A stretch of DNA of 64,000 bases, taken from Candidatus Dependentiae bacterium (GTDB lineage Bacteria > Babelota > Babeliae > Babelales > RVW-14). Positions 60,904 to 64,000 of this stretch are shown piece after piece (within the stretch, counting starts at the first letter, position 1; each line of letters begins with the position of its first letter). The stretch covers positions 186,001 to 250,000 of the forward strand of contig JAFEAY010000025.1 of NCBI GenBank assembly GCA_018266175.1. Direction: 5' to 3'. A program made the translations under genes and the position numbers. The notes beneath the pieces were generated by a model, which was given only the letters and a program-made list of their open reading frames with translations, had not been told where the DNA came from and did not search any database.

Positions 60904-63900
60904 TGAAATATCGATTCTTAAAAATTGTTATTATTTTTTTAGGGATCTTTTTTGCGCAAAAGAGTAGCATTCTTGGAATGGATGTTTTTTATGACGAACT
61001 CAAAAAAGAGAATCTAAAATCTCTTTCAGAAACGCCTCCTCTTATTCCAGACGCTGAGCGTAACGGACGAGCTTCTTTTGCTCGCGAAGAACTTAATGCT
61101 AAAATTTTTCTCTCTGAACAGCAGCGTCGAACACTCGCTTTTGATATTGCTTCAAAGTATGCTCAAAAAGATCCTCATGCAATACCAACAAATATTATTG
61201 ATATTCAGTCATGGAAAGATTTAGAAATTGTTTGTGGTTCAGGATCTCATCCAGAATGCTCACTCGCATCAAGACTTGATTGTACGTCATCGGAGCTTGG
61301 TAAAGTTCTCTTGTATACGCAGCTTTTGCAGCCTTCAGATGATATTGTAACGATTGAGCAGAAGCAAAAAATTATTGCGACGCTTCTTGAAAATCAAGAA
61401 GTCTTTGAAGAATTAGATAGTTTGCTTGCTGAATTTTTTAAAGACCAGCGTTATGAAAATAACATGATATCTTTTTGGTCTGGAAATGACCTTTTTGAAT
61501 CGTATATTCAGTATCCTGAATTTTCAACCGAGCGATTTCAAGCAATAGCTCAATGGTTACAAACAAATGAAATAAATACTCAAATTCAAGAAGGCGGCGA
61601 CATTATTTCATATTCGATTGTTAATCGAGTGAGCGGTGTTATTAGAAGCGGTGCTGAGGTTGCTTTGGGTAATTTAAGAACTCATCCGCTAGTAAAAGAT
61701 TTTTGGACTGTTTTCCCGAGTATAAAAGAAACGTTAGTGAACGCTATTCAAAGTGTTCGAGGAGAAAACTGGGCTAACGCTTCGCGGGTTGCAATTACCG
61801 AAGTAATTACAGCGGTTTTTTCTCGTGGAGAAAATAATCGAATGGCGCCCATCATTGCTCCTATGGCATGGTATGCTGCTGGCAAAATGGTTGATATGTC
61901 GATAATGATTATAGACTCACTCATGAATAATAATATGAGCGAGGGAATTAAAGCTGTTGCTGAACTTAATTCTTGTATGTATAAACGGCTTTTACTTATT
62001 GCTGCATACATTAAATTTATGCAAAAAGTTGGGCTGTGTCTTGATAAAGTGCCAAGAATCAAAGAACTTTTGCCATCGCTTAACGCTCTAACGCTTAATA
62101 GTAACCCTTGTTCATTGTTTTCTTATTTTGCACAAGAATTTCGAGGTCCTGCAACATTTGAACAGTTCATTAACAAGCTGTATGCAATTGGTGACGACGA
62201 AAACTCATGGCAGAGTAATTACATTGGACGTGTTATTGCAACATACCGAGCTGTTGAGCTGAACAAAGAAAATCTTCTTCCTTCAATAATGGCACTTGCT
62301 CAGCTTGATATGTTCCTTTCGCTTGTGCGATTTTTTAAGAAAAATCAAGAAAATGGCAATCCAATGTGCTATCCATCTTTTGTTCAAGACCATAATTGCA
62401 AGCATCCTGCATTAGTTTTGAAAGACTTTTGGAGTCCTATTATTGCCCATAATCCTGTTCCAAATTCATTGACTCTTGGAGCTGACGGAAAAGAACGCAA
62501 TGCATTAATAACAGGACCAAACATGGGTGGAAAGTCGACGACAATGCGCGAGATTATTTTTGTAGTTCTTTTGGGACAATCAGTTGGCATAGTTCCTGCC
62601 AAGCAGGCATGTTTTACTCCTTTTTCTACTATACGAGCGTATCTGAATATTACTGATGATGCAGGAGATGGCATTTCTTTATTTAAAGCAAGCGCTCATC
62701 GAGCATCAGTACTCATTAACGATGCTCAAGAAGAATCTAAATATTCATTGATTACATTTGATGAACTTTTTAATGGTACCAATCCGCGTGGAGGAGAAGC
62801 ACTTGCCTATGCTACACTCAAAAAATTAGGAAGTTCTCTAGATTTTGAGCGTACTATCTCTATTGCCTCAACGCACTATTCTTGTCTACAAGAGCTAGCT
62901 CAAGATCAAGCTGTTAAATTTGAATTCTATAAAATGGCCGATTCACATGATAAAAAAAATCGTTTTAAATTATTACCTGGATGTTATACAACATTTAATG
63001 GTTTTGATATTGCACAAGAATCGGGATTACCAGAATCTATTCTTGCAAATGCTCGACAATACTATGATCAAAAATTTGTGAAGAATTCAGAACTTGAAAT
63101 GTTGCTTAAGCTGCTTGCTTACGATATATCTCTTTTGAAAGGGTTTATTATCCCCAATGAAATTCAAAAGTTTGTAGCGCTTATTTTTGTTGCACCGTAC
63201 AATGAGCGTTTCTTTACCCTTGCCAAAGAAAAAAATCTCAACCTTACAACGCTTTTGAGTGAAATCGAAGATCGGGGGCATTTTATACTTCGATATGCTG
63301 CTGAATTGAACATTAAAAATAAGCAATTGCTAGCTCAGCTTGTTTCTTTTGGGGCTCAAGATCCAGATGAATGTTTTCCTGAATATTTTACGGATAATCA
63401 AGTACAATGCATTAATTTGATAGATGATGAAGATTTAGTTCCATCTGATAATAACAATACGGGTGATGACGAAGATGAAGTCGAAAAGTTAAGAGAAAAT
63501 TTTAACAATTTCAGCATCAATTCAATGCGTTCTCAAAAATCTAAAAAATCAAAGTTTTTTAAACTTGCGTATACAATCAGAGGAAACCGAGCTTATAAAG
63601 ATTATACCGATGATGAATGCTCATTTGGTCCTGAAGTACCTTCGATAACTCAGGTAACGATAGCAAGTGATACTATTGTGGTGAGAAGCAAAGATAAAAT
63701 AGAGCGACAATTTAAAAAGAGTAATGGATGCTTTTTGGGTACGTTTGAAAAGTGTGAAAATACCGATGCATCAAAATATCAAAAAAGAAAAAAACAAAAA
63801 AAGCTTGAAGTTAGCAGCGATCGTTTTTTAGTTAAAATTAAAGACGATGATTTGTACATCGTTGCTGTATACAACAAAAAATTAGAGCATCTTTTTGATC

Positions 63901-64000
63901 TTGAAAGTGTTTATTCAAGTGATAAGCCAACTTCAATAGCAATTGATCATAATACTATCGTGATAGGAAGAGAAAGTGGCATCGTAGAGGTCCACCAATT
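60900..64000 (+). CDS. Exported MutS-type ATPase with propeller-like tail, 3' end outside window
   Basis: At least 1033 residues, open to the window end. Signal peptide of about 26 residues ends SSILG, directly followed by Met. Residues about 120-500 resemble the MutS lever/core helices. The ATPase has Walker A GPNMGGKST (539-547), Walker B LITFDELFNGTNP (Asp621, Glu622) and the STHY switch (about 657-660). From about 890 come repeated strand units (IASDTIVVRSKD, VSSDRFLVKIKDDDLYIVAV, IDHNTIVIGRESGIVEVH) like WD40 blades. The mismatch-binding domain I is not seen. MutS ATPases act on DNA in the cytoplasm; an exported one is very unusual. The ATG overlaps the cyclase stop, so it belongs to the lasso operon; its role there is unknown. 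Confidence 0.8.
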   Translation, partial: MMKYRFLKIVIIFLGIFFAQKSSILGMDVFYDELKKENLKSLSETPPLIPDAERNGRASFAREELNAKIFLSEQQRRTLAFDIASKYAQKDPHAIPTNIIDIQSWKDLEIVCGSGSHPECSLASRLDCTSSELGKVLLYTQLLQPSDDIVTIEQKQKIIATLLENQEVFEELDSLLAEFFKDQRYENNMISFWSGNDLFESYIQYPEFSTERFQAIAQWLQTNEINTQIQEGGDIISYSIVNRVSGVIRSGAEVALGNLRTHPLVKDFWTVFPSIKETLVNAIQSVRGENWANASRVAITEVITAVFSRGENNRMAPIIAPMAWYAAGKMVDMSIMIIDSLMNNNMSEGIKAVAELNSCMYKRLLLIAAYIKFMQKVGLCLDKVPRIKELLPSLNALTLNSNPCSLFSYFAQEFRGPATFEQFINKLYAIGDDENSWQSNYIGRVIATYRAVELNKENLLPSIMALAQLDMFLSLVRFFKKNQENGNPMCYPSFVQDHNCKHPALVLKDFWSPIIAHNPVPNSLTLGADGKERNALITGPNMGGKSTTMREIIFVVLLGQSVGIVPAKQACFTPFSTIRAYLNITDDAGDGISLFKASAHRASVLINDAQEESKYSLITFDELFNGTNPRGGEALAYATLKKLGSSLDFERTISIASTHYSCLQELAQDQAVKFEFYKMADSHDKKNRFKLLPGCYTTFNGFDIAQESGLPESILANARQYYDQKFVKNSELEMLLKLLAYDISLLKGFIIPNEIQKFVALIFVAPYNERFFTLAKEKNLNLTTLLSEIEDRGHFILRYAAELNIKNKQLLAQLVSFGAQDPDECFPEYFTDNQVQCINLIDDEDLVPSDNNNTGDDEDEVEKLRENFNNFSINSMRSQKSKKSKFFKLAYTIRGNRAYKDYTDDECSFGPEVPSITQVTIASDTIVVRSKDKIERQFKKSNGCFLGTFEKCENTDASKYQKRKKQKKLEVSSDRFLVKIKDDDLYIVAVYNKKLEHLFDLESVYSSDKPTSIAIDHNTIVIGRESGIVEVHQ

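Noticed and set aside
1-64000. CRISPR arrays, rRNA genes, tmRNA, RNase P RNA and signal recognition RNA
   Set aside because: Looked for by eye in gaps on both strands; no regular spacer-repeat pattern and no diagnostic sequence blocks seen.

Overview
The window is AT-rich bacterial DNA read with the standard code (TGA is a working stop). The gene content suggests an intracellular or host-associated bacterium. There are about twenty exported proteins without assignable enzymes, four small secreted ankyrin-repeat proteins, a secreted J-domain protein, an archaeal/Rickettsia-type valyl-tRNA synthetase and a nucleoside transporter. This profile fits Candidatus Dependentiae (TM6) best. That placement is inferred from gene content; no marker gene here proves it.

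Layout. 1-2365: an incomplete hypothetical gene and a secreted helical protein. 2349-6433 (minus): ybeY, a PIN toxin-antitoxin pair and valS. 6743-11724 (plus): four tandem paralogous secreted proteins with a shared N-terminal domain and swapped C-termini (zinc-like, acidic or J-domain). 11862-14188 (minus): small membrane proteins, an FkbM methyltransferase and an ankyrin protein. 14301-14535: a tRNA-Lys/tRNA-Glu unit with its promoter, followed by a dead IS5-like transposase. 15153-17093 (minus): a lone sufC and two glycine-zipper lipoproteins. 17195-23131 (minus): a complete batABCDE aerotolerance-type operon. 23365-25749 (minus): plsC and two membrane proteins. 26044-30110: topA, then convergent msbA. 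30400-34254: secreted proteins, two ankyrin proteins and a HEPN/MNT module. 34375-37009 (minus): tyrS and two site-2-protease-like proteins, one without its catalytic residues. 37239-45250 (plus): twin TMTC-like membrane/TPR proteins, an exported CYTH protein, a PGI/PMI isomerase, rpmE and prfA. 45294-52870: two exported methyltransferase-like proteins, a 929-residue secreted protein, nupC and more secreted proteins. 53111-55677: a Bcr-type MFS exporter and a DUF4143 ATPase.

56000-64000 is the most interesting part. It is a two-precursor lasso-peptide cluster. An ATM1-like ABC exporter and two small precursor genes lie on the minus strand, and a fused RRE-protease (B) and a lasso cyclase (C) lie divergently on the plus strand. 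Both precursors predict a Gly1-Glu9 macrolactam ring. Neither precursor had been called as a gene because each is only 38-39 codons long. A signal-peptide-bearing MutS-type ATPase with a beta-propeller-like tail starts inside the stop codon of the cyclase gene and runs off the window, so it looks co-translated with the cluster.

A second window-wide pattern is that seven secreted proteins carry a Met directly after the predicted signal-peptidase site. This looks as if export signals were fused in front of older start codons.
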